Assembly (NCBI GenBank): GCA_035294855.1
Contig: DATGKD010000274.1
Location: 1-13,377, forward strand
Direction: 5' to 3'
Source: DATGKD01 sp035294855
GTDB lineage: Bacteria > Actinomycetota > Acidimicrobiia > Acidimicrobiales > UBA8190
DNA: 13,377 bases
Below the pieces are notes generated by a model. It did not search any database and was not told the origin of the DNA. It saw only the letters and a list, made by a program, of their open reading frames with translations. How positions within the stretch are numbered: position 1 is the first letter of the stretch; each line of letters opens with the position of its first letter. The translations under genes were made by a program, and so were the position numbers. Shown here piece after piece: positions 5,680 to 12,800 of this stretch.

Positions 5680-6656
5680 CCCAGTTCGACGAAAGCGCCG
5701 ACGACCGCGACACCCCGGTCTCCGAAACCGGGGTCGTCGCCACGGACACGCACGCTTCGCCGGAGACGCCCGGCGCCGACAACGGCGCGATCGGTGCCGA
5801 GGCCGTTGACGCCGACGCCGCTGAGGCCGTCGACGCCGCTGAGGCCGTCGACGCGGCCGAGCCCGAGGCGATCGCCACCCCGGAGGAGCCAGTAGCCACC
5901 AGCGGCGGCGACGAGGTGAACGGCACGGCGGCGGAGACCGCCGAGACCCTGGAGGCCGGGGCGGACGCGGTCGCGACAGGCGAAGCCGAGCCGGTGGCAG
6001 TCGAGGAAACGGCCGAGGCAGCGACCCTCGAGACAGGTGAAGCCGAGTTCGGCGAGGCCGAGACCGAAGACGAAGAGGAAGAGGAGTTCCCGGTCGTCGA
6101 GAGCCCGTACGACCGGCCCGGCCGGTGGTACGTGGTCCACACGTATGCGGGATACGAGAACAAGGTCAAGTCCAACCTCGAGAGCCGCATCGTCTCCATG
6201 AACATGGAGGACCGCATCTTCGAGGTCGTCATCCCGATGGAAGACGTGGTCGAGTTCAAAGGCGGCAAGAAGGTCGTCGTGCAGAAGAAGGTCTTCCCGG
6301 GCTACCTGCTCACCCGGTGCGACCTCGACGACGACTCGTGGTCCGTGATCCGCAACACGCCGGGTGTGACCGGTTTCGTGGGGCCGGGAACGAAGCCCAC
6401 CCCGCTGTCGCGCCGCGAGGTGGAGAACATCCTCCGGGTGCCCGTCGAGGGTGGCCCGGAGCCCGCCAAGAAGACCCGCCCGCGCCTGGAGTACGAGGTC
6501 GGCGAGACGGTGCGTGTCCGCGAGGGCCCGTTCGCGGACTTCTCGGGACAGATCGACGAGATCAACGAGGACCAGCTGAAGCTCAAGGTGCTCGTGAACA
6601 TCTTCGGCCGGGAGACGCCGGTCGAGCTCGAATTCAGCCAGGTCGCCAAGCTCTAG
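5676..6656 (+). CDS. nusG: Transcription termination/antitermination factor NusG with long acidic extension
   Basis: The 326-residue protein is much longer than the typical 180 residues. The NGN domain runs from about 150 (RWYVVHTYAGYENKVKSNLE) to about 250 (VIRNTPGVTGFVG). The KOW domain is at about 274-326 (VGETVRVREGPFADFSG). NusG binds RNA polymerase across its clamp, changes pausing, and links transcription to Rho or the ribosome. Residues 1-148 are an Ala/Glu/Val/Asp-rich, low-complexity acidic extension containing three copies of AEAVDA (residues 41-60) and ending in a run of acidic residues just before the NGN domain. Mycobacterial NusG also has an acidic N-terminal extension, but a shorter one. 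The start ATG overlaps the secE stop; rplK follows after 19 nt. Confidence 0.96.
   Translation: MTQFDESADDRDTPVSETGVVATDTHASPETPGADNGAIGAEAVDADAAEAVDAAEAVDAAEPEAIATPEEPVATSGGDEVNGTAAETAETLEAGADAVATGEAEPVAVEETAEAATLETGEAEFGEAETEDEEEEEFPVVESPYDRPGRWYVVHTYAGYENKVKSNLESRIVSMNMEDRIFEVVIPMEDVVEFKGGKKVVVQKKVFPGYLLTRCDLDDDSWSVIRNTPGVTGFVGPGTKPTPLSRREVENILRVPVEGGPEPAKKTRPRLEYEVGETVRVREGPFADFSGQIDEINEDQLKLKVLVNIFGRETPVELEFSQVAKL
5796..5855 (+). repeat. 18-nt tandem repeat inside nusG
   Basis: Three near-identical 18-nt units start at 5796, 5820 and 5838, each encoding AEAVDA; the first two are separated by one 6-nt DA unit. The repeat is in frame and lies within the acidic NusG extension, so copy-number change would alter length without a frameshift. 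Confidence 0.85.
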
Positions 6657-6675
6657 GCCTCGAGGAGGTCGTCGG

Positions 6676-7110
6676 TTGCCACCCAGGAAGAAGAAGGTCC
6701 TCGCGGTCGTGAAGATCCAGCTGCCCGCGGGCAGCGCCACGCCGGCCCCCCCGGTGGGCACCGCCCTCGGACCGCACGGCGTGCAGACCATGGAATTCGT
6801 GAAGCAGTACAACGCCGCCACCGAGAACCAGCGCGGGACGATCGTCCCCGTCGAGATCACGATCTACGAGGACCGGTCATTCACGTTCGTCCTGAAGACG
6901 CCGCCCACACCCGCGCTCATCCGCGAGGCGCTGGGCCTCGAAAAGGGATCGGTGGCGGCCGGCCGCGAGAGCGCCGGCGTCATCACCGACGCCCAGCTGG
7001 CGCACATCGCCACGGTCAAGATGCCCGACCTGAACACCGACGACCTCGAGGCCGCCAAGAAGCAGGTGGCGGGCACGGCGCGCTCGATGGGCGTCGCGGT
7101 CCAGGCCTGA
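6676..7110 (+). CDS. rplK: 50S ribosomal protein L11
   Basis: The gene encodes 144 residues, a normal L11 length. PPRKKKVLAVVKIQLPAG and PAPPVGTALGPHGV form the N-terminal domain with its conserved prolines. The C-terminal rRNA-binding domain includes FTFVLKTPPTPALIR, and KMPDLNT leads into the final helix. L11 binds the GTPase-associated centre of 23S rRNA, which is also the thiostrepton site. The start is TTG, supported by GGAGG 7 nt upstream and by the family N-terminus. It is 19 nt after nusG and 34 nt before rplA, so it is in the same operon. Confidence 0.97.
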   Translation: MPPRKKKVLAVVKIQLPAGSATPAPPVGTALGPHGVQTMEFVKQYNAATENQRGTIVPVEITIYEDRSFTFVLKTPPTPALIREALGLEKGSVAAGRESAGVITDAQLAHIATVKMPDLNTDDLEAAKKQVAGTARSMGVAVQA

Positions 7111-7144
7111 GGCAATCCGCGCCCGGAACGAAGAGGGGACCGAC

Positions 7145-7864
7145 GTGCACAGAGGAAAGAAGTACAACGCGGCGCTGGAGCGATTCGACCGCCAGCACCT
7201 CTACAGCCCGACGGAGGCTGTCGACCTCGTCAAGGAGATGGCGACGGCGTCCTTCGACGAGACCGTCGAGCTGGCGGTCCGCCTCGGCGTGGACCCCCGC
7301 AAGGCGGACCAGATCGTGCGCGGGACTCTGAGCCTTCCCGCCGGGACCGGGCGCACCGCACGCGTCGTCGTGTTCGCGGCCGGCGAGGCCGCGGCCGAGG
7401 CTCGCTCCGCCGAGGCCGACGAGGTGGGGGCGGACGACCTCGTGAACAAGGTCCAGGGTGGCTTCTTGGACTTCGACGTGGCCATCGCCACGCCGGACCT
7501 GATGGGTCAGGTGGGAAAGCTGGGGCGGATTCTCGGCCCGCGCGGCCTGATGCCGAACCCCAAGACGGGCACCGTCACGACCGACGTGGGCCGCGCCGTC
7601 CGTGAGTTCAAGGGCGGCCGGGTCGAGTACCGCACCGACAAGGTCGGCAACGTGCACGTCCGGGTCGGCAAGAAGTCGTTCACGCGCGAGCAGCTGCTCC
7701 AGAACTTCCACGCGGTCGTGGAGGAGCTCGTGCGGGCGAAGCCCGCCGCGTCCAAGGGCCGTTATCTCAGGTCCGTGGCGCTGTCGTCGACGATGGGGCC
7801 GGGCGTCCGCATCGACCCGGCCCGGGCGCGTGACCTGGACGAGGACCTCGCCGCCTCGGCGTAG
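7145..7864 (+). CDS. rplA: 50S ribosomal protein L1
   Basis: A 239-residue protein of normal L1 length. The GTG start has AGAGGGG about 7 nt upstream, and the N-terminus HRGKKYNAALERFD matches the family. ILGPRGLMPNPKTGTV is the L1 signature, followed by VREFKGGRVEYRTDK and the conserved SVALSSTMGPGV. L1 forms the mobile stalk at the E site, and in other bacteria it represses its own L11-L1 mRNA. A possible L1 operator in the short rplK leader was not identified. A 284-nt gap with its own control RNA follows before rplJ. Confidence 0.97.
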   Translation: MHRGKKYNAALERFDRQHLYSPTEAVDLVKEMATASFDETVELAVRLGVDPRKADQIVRGTLSLPAGTGRTARVVVFAAGEAAAEARSAEADEVGADDLVNKVQGGFLDFDVAIATPDLMGQVGKLGRILGPRGLMPNPKTGTVTTDVGRAVREFKGGRVEYRTDKVGNVHVRVGKKSFTREQLLQNFHAVVEELVRAKPAASKGRYLRSVALSSTMGPGVRIDPARARDLDEDLAASA

Positions 7865-7912
7865 GCGCCTGCACCGCCGCCGCTCCCGGCGAGGGGCGCA
7901 CGAGCGGCGTAG

Positions 7913-7918
7913 TACATT
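7913..7918 (+). promoter_or_regulatory. Possible -10 of the rplJ-rplL transcript
   Basis: TACATT fits TAnnnT and lies at the upstream edge of the structured L10 leader, 49 nt after the rplA stop. No good -35 is present at 16-18 bp. Read-through from rplA is an alternative source of the rplJ mRNA. Confidence 0.3.
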
Positions 7919-7920
7919 CT

Positions 7921-8148
7921 TCGGCCGGTCCGGCAGGACCGAACGACAACGACAACTGCCGTCGCCGTAGACCTCCGGTCACGCCCTCGGGCGTCGAAGG
8001 GGCGAGCGTGCCCGCCTGACGAGGCGACGATCTCCTGCATCCTGAGCTGATCCCACGGGATCCGGTCGGGCGGCTGCGACGACGGCAGCAGCGGGCCAGG
8101 CCCGCGAACGTCCCGACCGAGCCCGACAGACAGAGCACAGGAGACGGC
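7921..8148 (+). promoter_or_regulatory. L10-leader-type autoregulatory mRNA structure upstream of rplJ
   Basis: A 6-bp hairpin, CGGTCC (7926-7931) with GGACCG (7936-7941), is followed by a long-range stem: CGTCGCC (7960-7966) pairs perfectly with GGCGACG (8023-8029). Just inside this stem are GTAGAC on the 5' side and TGACGA on the 3' side. This is the unpaired-purine arrangement I recall for the L10-binding kink-turn in bacterial L10 leaders. An inner hairpin ACGCC-CTCG-GGCGT spans 7981-7994. Downstream are GATCCC/GGGATC (8049-8062) and a nested stem: GGTCGGG/CCCGACC (8064-8070 with 8112-8118) around GCGGGC/GCCCGC (8091-8105). The family is known to let L10(L12)4 repress rplJL. Whether the last stem is an attenuator is inference. 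Confidence 0.75.
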
Positions 8149-8928
8149 ATGGAGAAGCCGAGGCCCGAGAAGGTGGCCGTCGTCGACGAGGTGCGCAACC
8201 GCCTCGACAGCGCCGACGCGGCGATCCTCACCGAGTACCGCGGGCTCACGGTGACCGAGCTCGCCGAGCTGCGACGCGCCCTCGCCCCGGTGGGCGGCGA
8301 CTACAAGATCTACAAGAACACGCTGGTGCGCCTGGCGGTGGCGGGCGGGGACCATGGCGCGCTGGAGCCGCTTCTCGAGGGGCCCACGGCGATCGCGTTC
8401 GTGTCGGGGGAGGTCAGCGCGGTGGCGAAGGCGCTGCGCGACTACGCGCGCACCTACCCGAGCCTCGTCGTGAAGGGCGGCCTGTACCCGGACGGGTTCC
8501 TTTCCCGTGAGGATCTGACCCGGCTGGCGGACCTGCCACCGCGCGACGTGCTGCTCGCCCAACTGGCCGGCGCCCTGGCCGCGCCGCTGCGGCAGCTCGC
8601 CGGGCTCATGCAGGCGCTCCCGCGGAACATGGCGTACGGACTCGCCGCGCTGGTCGACCAACGCGGCGGAGCACCGGAAGCAGCGCCCGAGGCCGCGACC
8701 GCGACCGACGAGGCCGCGACCGACGAGGCGGCGACTGCCGAGGCCGCGACCGCCGAGCCCGCGACCGCCGAGGCGCCGAGCGCCGAGACGGCGCCCTCCG
8801 ACGCAGAGGCGGCTGCCGCGCCCGAGACGGCCGACACCGAGACCGAAGCTCCCGCCGCCGAGGCGTCTGGCGACGCGAACGCGGAAGCCGCCGCGCCGGG
8901 GACGGCCGACACCGAGACCGATGCGTGA
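8149..8928 (+). CDS. rplJ: 50S ribosomal protein L10 with long Ala/Glu/Thr C-terminal extension
   Basis: The protein has 259 residues; typical L10 has about 165-180. The core has EKVAVVDEVRNRLDSADAAI, LTEYRGLTVTELAELRRAL and YKIYKNTLVRLA (rRNA-binding domain), then KGGLYPDGFLSREDLTRLAD. The helix near residues 140-165 is where L12 dimers dock. L10 anchors the L12 stalk. From about residue 175 on the protein is an acidic low-complexity tail rich in DEAAT/ATAE units and containing two TADTETD/E copies. The tail is in frame and uses the same high-GC codons, so it is part of the gene. The start ATG follows CAGGAGA at 6-7 nt. rplL follows after 177 nt. Confidence 0.95.
   Translation: MEKPRPEKVAVVDEVRNRLDSADAAILTEYRGLTVTELAELRRALAPVGGDYKIYKNTLVRLAVAGGDHGALEPLLEGPTAIAFVSGEVSAVAKALRDYARTYPSLVVKGGLYPDGFLSREDLTRLADLPPRDVLLAQLAGALAAPLRQLAGLMQALPRNMAYGLAALVDQRGGAPEAAPEAATATDEAATDEAATAEAATAEPATAEAPSAETAPSDAEAAAAPETADTETEAPAAEASGDANAEAAAPGTADTETDA
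8690..8921 (+). repeat. In-frame repeats coding the L10 tail
   Basis: Degenerate 12-15-nt units coding DEAAT or ATAE run from about 8690 to 8790. A perfect 21-bp direct repeat occurs at 8826-8846 and 8901-8921, exactly 75 bp (25 codons) apart, coding TADTETD/E. All units keep the reading frame. Confidence 0.8.
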
Positions 8929-8997
8929 CCACCGGCTCTCGTCCACTCACCGACGGGGCGACCGCGGTGCCCGCCAACCCCATTTCGAGCTCGACCT

Positions 8998-9091
8998 GAA
9001 CGACCGATCTGAACAACCCGTCCGAACACAGCCCATCCGAACACAGCCCGTCTGAACACCGCCCATCCGAACACAGCCCGTCTGAACAAAC
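8998..9091 (+). repeat. C/A-rich tandem repeat between rplJ and rplL
   Basis: Units starting with GAAC begin at 8998, 9011, 9024, 9039, 9054, 9069 and 9084. The first two are 13 nt and the next four are 15 nt (such as GAACACAGCCCATCC). The CCATCC and CCGTCT endings alternate, so the four clean units form two near-identical 30-nt blocks. The array is poor in G and ends just before the rplL Shine-Dalgarno sequence. No stable hairpin is apparent within it. Confidence 0.9.
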
Positions 9092-9105
9092 AGGGAGCGA
9101 CCACC

Positions 9106-9504
9106 ATGGCCACCAAGACACTTTCCAAGGACGAGATCCTCGAGGGGATCGCCAACCTCTCGGTCATCGAGCTGTCCGAGCTGCTGAAGGACTTCGAGGA
9201 GAAGTTCGGCGTGACCGCGGCGGCGCCCGTGGCGGTGGCGGCGGCAGCGCCGGCGGCGGGCGGCGGCGACGCCGGGGGCGGCGACGAGGAGCAGACCGAG
9301 TTCGACGTGGTCCTGTCGGCCGCCGGCGACAAGAAGATCCAGGTCATCAAGGAGGTACGGGCCCTCACCAGCCTGGGGCTCAAGGAGGCCAAGGACCTCG
9401 TGGACTCGGCGCCCAAGCCGGTCCTCGAGCGGGTGTCCAAGGAGGACGCCGACAAGGCGAAAGCCCAGCTGGAAGGGGCAGGAGCGACCGTCGAGGTCAA
9501 GTGA
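9106..9504 (+). CDS. rplL: 50S ribosomal protein L7/L12
   Basis: The 132-residue protein has the standard three-part layout. The N-terminal dimerisation helices are at about 1-35 (LSKDEILEGIANLSVIELSE). An Ala/Gly-rich hinge runs from about 38 to 62. The C-terminal factor-binding domain runs from about 63 to the end (KKIQVIKEVRALTSLGLKEA, KDLVDSAPKPV). L12 dimers recruit elongation and release factors to the ribosome and are needed in several copies per L10. GGGAG lies 8 nt before the ATG. A repeat array precedes the ribosome-binding site, and a hairpin encloses the stop codon. Confidence 0.98.
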   Translation: MATKTLSKDEILEGIANLSVIELSELLKDFEEKFGVTAAAPVAVAAAAPAAGGGDAGGGDEEQTEFDVVLSAAGDKKIQVIKEVRALTSLGLKEAKDLVDSAPKPVLERVSKEDADKAKAQLEGAGATVEVK

Positions 9505-9510
9505 CCTCGA
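9491..9510 (+). terminator. Hairpin enclosing the rplL stop codon
   Basis: A 20-bp near-perfect palindrome: TCGAGGTC (9491-9498) pairs with GACCTCGA (9503-9510) around the loop AAGT. The TGA of rplL (9502-9504) straddles loop and stem. It could end transcription, protect the rplJL mRNA 3' end, or mark a processing site. No U-tract follows. Confidence 0.6.
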
Positions 9511-9544
9511 GCACCGGTGGCGGGCGCCGATGGGCGCCTGGTGC
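9511..9544 (+). terminator. Second hairpin between rplL and the rpoB promoters
   Basis: GCACC (9511-9515) pairs with GGTGC (9540-9544) and GGCGCC (9523-9528) with GGCGCC (9533-9538), loop GATG, with an uneven internal loop (7 nt against 1). It ends exactly where the -35 hexamer of rpoB promoter P1 begins. It is a likely terminator or attenuator that limits rpoB transcription from upstream. Confidence 0.5.
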
Positions 9545-9573
9545 TTGACGAAGCGCGGCGGTGTCCCTAGCCT
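9545..9573 (+). promoter_or_regulatory. rpoB promoter P1 (TTGACG, 17 bp, TAGCCT)
   Basis: TTGACG (9545-9550) and TAGCCT (9568-9573) are separated by exactly 17 bp. The -35 matches the sigma70-type consensus in five of six positions and the -10 fits TAnnnT. The expected start is about 9580, giving a leader of about 305 nt. Confidence 0.65.
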
Positions 9574-9596
9574 GTCCGTGGCAGCGCCAGCAGGTG

Positions 9597-9625
9597 TTGC
9601 CTCTCCCTGTGCGCGCGCGTACACT
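9597..9625 (+). promoter_or_regulatory. rpoB promoter P2 (TTGCCT, 17 bp, TACACT)
   Basis: TTGCCT (9597-9602) and TACACT (9620-9625) are also spaced by 17 bp, 52 bp downstream of P1. The spacer ends in an alternating GC run (9611-9619). The expected start is about 9632, giving a leader of about 250 nt. Confidence 0.6.
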
Positions 9626-9885
9626 GTCTGGTTGCCGTGCCCCGTCTTCGCGCTACCCCTGCCTTTAACGGCTTGATGGTGCGCGCCCCTCGAGGCGGGG
9701 TCCCGGCCCGTCCGCCCGCCGCACGACCCGCACCGCCCGCCGCAGCACCCCTCGTCGTACCCATCTGACCACCCGCGTCCCGACCCACCGCTTCGACGCC
9801 GGCCTTCCGGCGAACTCGTCACCGACCCGCATCGCCCACTGCATCGCCCACTGCATCGCCCACCACCAACGGGAGGAGTCGACCG
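9626..9885 (+). promoter_or_regulatory. Long C-rich rpoB 5' leader
   Basis: No gene is seen in this stretch. After about 9680 it becomes strikingly C-rich and G-poor on the coding strand, with many CCGC and CACC runs and few self-complementary segments. It contains three 12-nt direct repeats near its 3' end and ends in the GGAGGAG Shine-Dalgarno sequence at 9872-9878. No known leader RNA family was recognised. Confidence 0.5.
9829..9864 (+). repeat. Three tandem 12-mers in the rpoB leader
   Basis: Units at 9829-9840, 9841-9852 and 9853-9864 are GCATCGCCCACT, the same, and GCATCGCCCACC. They lie 21 nt upstream of the rpoB start codon. Confidence 0.9.
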
Positions 9886-12800
9886 TTGCCTGCACGGTCC
9901 AAGAGTCCTGAGCGCTTCTCGTTCGCCAACCTCGACGAGGTCCTGCGCCTGCCCGACCTCATCGCCATCCAGCGCGACTCGTTCCGCTGGTTCCTGGACA
10001 AGGGCCTGGCCGAGGCGTTCGCCGACATCAGCCCGATCGAGGACTTCACCGGTCAGCTGAGCCTCGAGCTCGAGTACGACCCGAAGGACCCCGACCTGCA
10101 CCCGCCGCCCAAGTTCGCGGAGGACGAGTGCAAAGAGAAGGACATGACCTACGCCGCGCCCGTGTTCGTCCGGGCCCGGTTCATGAACGCGCAGACCGGC
10201 GAGATCAAGGAGCAGACCGTCTTCATGGGGGACTTCCCGATGATGACGGGCAACGGCACCTTCATCATCAACGGCACCGAGCGCGTCGTGGTCAGCCAGC
10301 TGGTGCGCTCGCCGGGCGTGATCTTCCAGCCCGGCCGCGACGCCAAGACCATCGTCACGGGCACCATCCACCCCTACCGCGGTGAGTGGATCGAGTTCGA
10401 CGTCGAGGCCAAGCCCAGCAAGGACGTCACCGCGGGCGCCCGGGTGGCGCGCAAGCGCCGGTTGTCGCTGTTCGTCCTCCTGCGCGCGCTGGGCTACGAG
10501 GACGAGGGGTTCCTCACCCGCTTCGTCCGGCACTTCGACTTCCTGGAAGGCCAGTGGGAGAAGGAGCGCGACCTCGCGCCGACCCACGAGGACGCCCTGT
10601 TGGAGATCTACAAGCGCGCCCGCCCCGGCGAGCCGCTGTCCACCGAGGCCGCCCGGGCGTACTTCGAGAACGCCTTCTTCAACCCCAAGCGCTACGACCT
10701 CACCCGGGTCGGCCGCTACAAGCTGAACCGCAAGCTGGGCCCCGAGATCGAGCGCATCTCGCAGGTCTTGGACATCGATCTCGAGCGTCCCGCACCCGAC
10801 CAGGGCGTGCTGTCGCGATCGGAGATCCTGGCGACGGCCACCTACATGCTGCACCTGGCCGACGGCGAGGCCGGCTACCGCATCGACGACCAGGACCACT
10901 TCGCCAACCGCCGCATCCGGTCGGTGGGCGAGCTGATCCAGAACCAGGTGCGCGTCGGGCTGTCGCGCATGGAGCGGGTGGTGCGCGAGCGCATGACCAC
11001 CCAGGACGTGGAAGCCATCACGCCGCAGACGCTCATCAACATCCGGCCGGTGGTGGCGGCCATCAAGGAGTTCTTCGGCACCAGCCAGCTGTCGCAGTTC
11101 ATGGACCAGAACAACCCGCTGTCGGGTCTGGCCCACAAGCGCCGGCTGTCGGCGCTCGGCCCGGGCGGCCTCAGCCGTGAGCGTGCCGGGTTCGAGGTGC
11201 GTGACGTGCACAGCTCCCACTACGGGCGCATGTGCCCCATCGAGACCCCCGAGGGCCCGAACATCGGCCTCATCGGCGCGCTCGCCACGTACGCGCGGGT
11301 GAACGAATACGGATTCATCGAGACGCCGTACCGCCGGGTGGTGGACGGCCGGGTGTCCGACGAAATCGTCTACCTGGCCGCGGACGAGGAAGAGGAGCAC
11401 GTCATCGCCCAGGCGAACGCCAAGCTCGACGAGCGCGGCCGCTTCGTCGACGAGCGCGTGCTCGTGCGGCGCGGCCCCCAAGGAGCGGGCGTGCGGGTGG
11501 GCGCCACCTCCACGAGCTACGGGACCACGAGCGAGATCGACTACGTGCCGCCGGCCGAGGTCGACCTCATAGACGTCTCCCCGAAGCAGATCGTGTCGGT
11601 GTCGACCGCGCTCATCCCCTTCGTCGAGCACGACGACGCCAACCGGGCCCTCATGGGCGCCAATATGCAGAAGCAGGCTGTCCCCTTGGTGGTCCCCGAG
11701 GCGCCCTACATCGGCACGGGCGTGGAGGCCCGCGCCGCCCAGGACGCCGGCGACGTCCTGCTCTCCGAGGGCGAGGGTCAGGTCACCGAGGTGTCCGGCG
11801 ACCACATCGTGGTCGAGTACCGCTCCGGGCAGCGTGACCGCCTGGGCCACGAGCTCGGCCGCAAGCGCTACTCGCTGTCCAAGTTCCGCCGGTCCAACCA
11901 GAACACCTCGATCAACCAGAAGGTGATCGTGGACGAGGGCCAGCGCGTCACCGCCAACGACGTGCTGGCGGACGGGTCGGCCACCCACAACGGCGAGCTC
12001 GCCCTGGGCAAGAACCTCCTCGTCGCCTTCATGCCCTGGGAGGGCTACAACTTCGAGGACGCCATCATCCTGTCCGAGCGTCTCGTGCGCGACGACGTGC
12101 TCACCTCGATCCACATCGAGGAGCACGAGGTCGACGCCCGGGACACCAAGCTCGGCGCCGAGGAGATCACCCGGGACATCCCGAACCTGTCCGAAGAGAT
12201 CCTGGCTGACCTCGACGAGCGCGGGATCATCCGCATCGGCGCGGAGGTGGACGCCGGCGACGTGCTGGTGGGCAAGGTCACCCCGAAGGGCGAGACCGAG
12301 CAGACCCCCGAGGAGCGCCTCCTGCGCGCCATCTTCGGCGAGAAGGCGCGCGAGGTGCGCGACACCTCCCTCAAGGTCCCCCACGGCGAGTCCGGCAAGG
12401 TCATCGACGTCCGGGTGTTCAGCCGCGAGGACTCCCACGAGCTGCCCCCGGGCGTCAACCAGCTGGTGCGGGTGTACGTCGCGCAGAAGCGCAAGATCTC
12501 CGAGGGCGACAAGCTCGCCGGGCGCCACGGCAACAAGGGCGTCATCTCGAAGATCCTGCCGGTGGAGGACATGCCGTTCCTGGCGGACGGCACGCCCGTC
12601 GACATCATCCTGAACCCGCTGGGCGTCCCCAGCCGGATGAACGTGGGCCAGGTCCTGGAGAGCCACCTCGGGTACGCGGCCCGCTGGGGCTGGGACGGCG
12701 TCGACGCCCACCAGGCGCCGGTGCGCGGCACCGAGGCCAAGACGCGTCCGCGCACCGAGCCCGCGGTGTGGGTGTCCACGCCCGCCTTCGACGGCGCGCA

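Noticed and set aside
5637..6860. A 407-codon minus-strand frame opposite nusG
   Set aside because: Antisense shadow of nusG and rplK with no recognisable motif.
8998..9091. CRISPR array
   Set aside because: Units are 13-15 nt, contiguous, with no unique spacers and no cas genes nearby.
9022..9105. Repeat array read as an SEHSP peptide repeat in the plus strand
   Set aside because: That frame has a stop just upstream, no start codon or ribosome-binding site, and continues out of frame into rplL.
11071..11160. Rifampicin-resistance substitution in rpoB
   Set aside because: All the classical pocket positions (Q404, D407, H417, R420, S422) carry the sensitive-type residue.
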